A DNA stretch of 14,907 nucleotides, taken from positions 1 through 14,907 of the forward strand of contig JAHISH010000264.1 of the NCBI GenBank assembly GCA_018818365.1, given 5' to 3'. Below, piece by piece: positions 14,789-14,907 of this stretch. This stretch comes from Candidatus Omnitrophota bacterium (lineage in GTDB: Bacteria; Omnitrophota; Gorgyraeia; Gygaellales; Profunditerraquicolaceae). Made by a program: the position numbers and the translations under genes. The notes beneath the pieces were generated by a model, which searched no databases, was not told the DNA's origin, and saw only the letters and a list, made by a program, of their open reading frames with translations. How positions within the stretch are numbered: the first letter of the stretch is position 1; the number at the start of each line of letters is the position of its first letter.

Positions 14789-14907
14789 CGCCTTCTCCTC
14801 TCTCTTTTCTTGAAGAAAGTCAATAAGCTATGCGTATAAGGGATATCGGTACGGATTGCGATGGTGTCAACATTGGTAGAGTAAAAGAGCCTCTGCCGTT
14901 GGGCAAG
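14785..14907 (-). CDS. DUF58-family protein, C-terminal end (truncated by window edge)
   Basis: An open frame enters from the right edge and ends in TGA at 14785, giving the last 40 residues. The end, LLTFFKKRERRRR preceded by TDIPYTHS, is typical of DUF58 C termini, where a tail like FFxxRxRRR follows a statement of two-position D-x-P. DUF58 proteins regularly sit between a MoxR ATPase gene and the batA block, which fits the genes on the left. Only the tail is visible, so the identification rests on the ending and the context. Confidence 0.7.
   Translation of the reverse strand, partial: LAQRQRLFYSTNVDTIAIRTDIPYTHSLLTFFKKRERRRR

Overview
This window is a gene-dense bacterial segment with roughly balanced GC. 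It comes from a Gram-negative-type organism, because it encodes a PagL-like outer-membrane β-barrel and several periplasmic or inner-membrane proteins. The gene content and protein style suggest an uncultivated bacterium such as Candidatus Omnitrophota: a Bat operon with a DUF58 protein and a DUF4381-like protein, PG_binding_1 repeat proteins, and a DisA_N–YbbR protein. The lineage is an inference from these features. No rRNA, tRNA, CRISPR array or mobile element was seen.

Region 1 (1–5448, minus strand) reads from a promoter near 5495–5524 leftwards through six tightly packed genes. These are a diadenylate cyclase fused to YbbR/CdaR repeats, a DHH/DHHA1 phosphoesterase of the NrnA type, an ATP-grasp ligase of unknown substrate, an S66 LD-carboxypeptidase, a membrane-anchored protein with two PG_binding_1 domains, and the start of a class-A-β-lactamase-like serine hydrolase cut by the window edge. 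The operon pairs likely synthesis and removal of c-di-AMP with peptidoglycan-directed enzymes.

Region 2 (5449–6301) holds a divergent promoter region, one plus-strand gene for a PagL-like (acyloxyacyl hydrolase family) outer-membrane protein, and a convergent intergenic region with an intrinsic terminator for the minus-strand operon to its right.

Region 3 (6302–14907, minus strand) is a second long operon entering from beyond the right edge. It runs: DUF58 protein (3' end only), a BatD/DUF4381-like membrane protein, BatA, BatB, BatC, BatD, BatE, an MtnX-like HAD phosphatase and a class III aminotransferase. Start and stop codons mostly overlap or abut, so translation is probably coupled. The Bat proteins are expected to form an envelope complex (two VWA proteins, TPR proteins and BatD), normally served by a MoxR AAA+ ATPase, which would lie outside the window. 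The phosphatase and aminotransferase are an unusual metabolic tail on this operon.

The most interesting points are the CdaA–CdaR fusion in one operon with a phosphodiesterase-like protein, substitutions at signature positions of both c-di-AMP enzymes, the unassigned ATP-grasp gene between them and the wall hydrolases, and a cytoplasmic domain shared by two different Bat-locus proteins.
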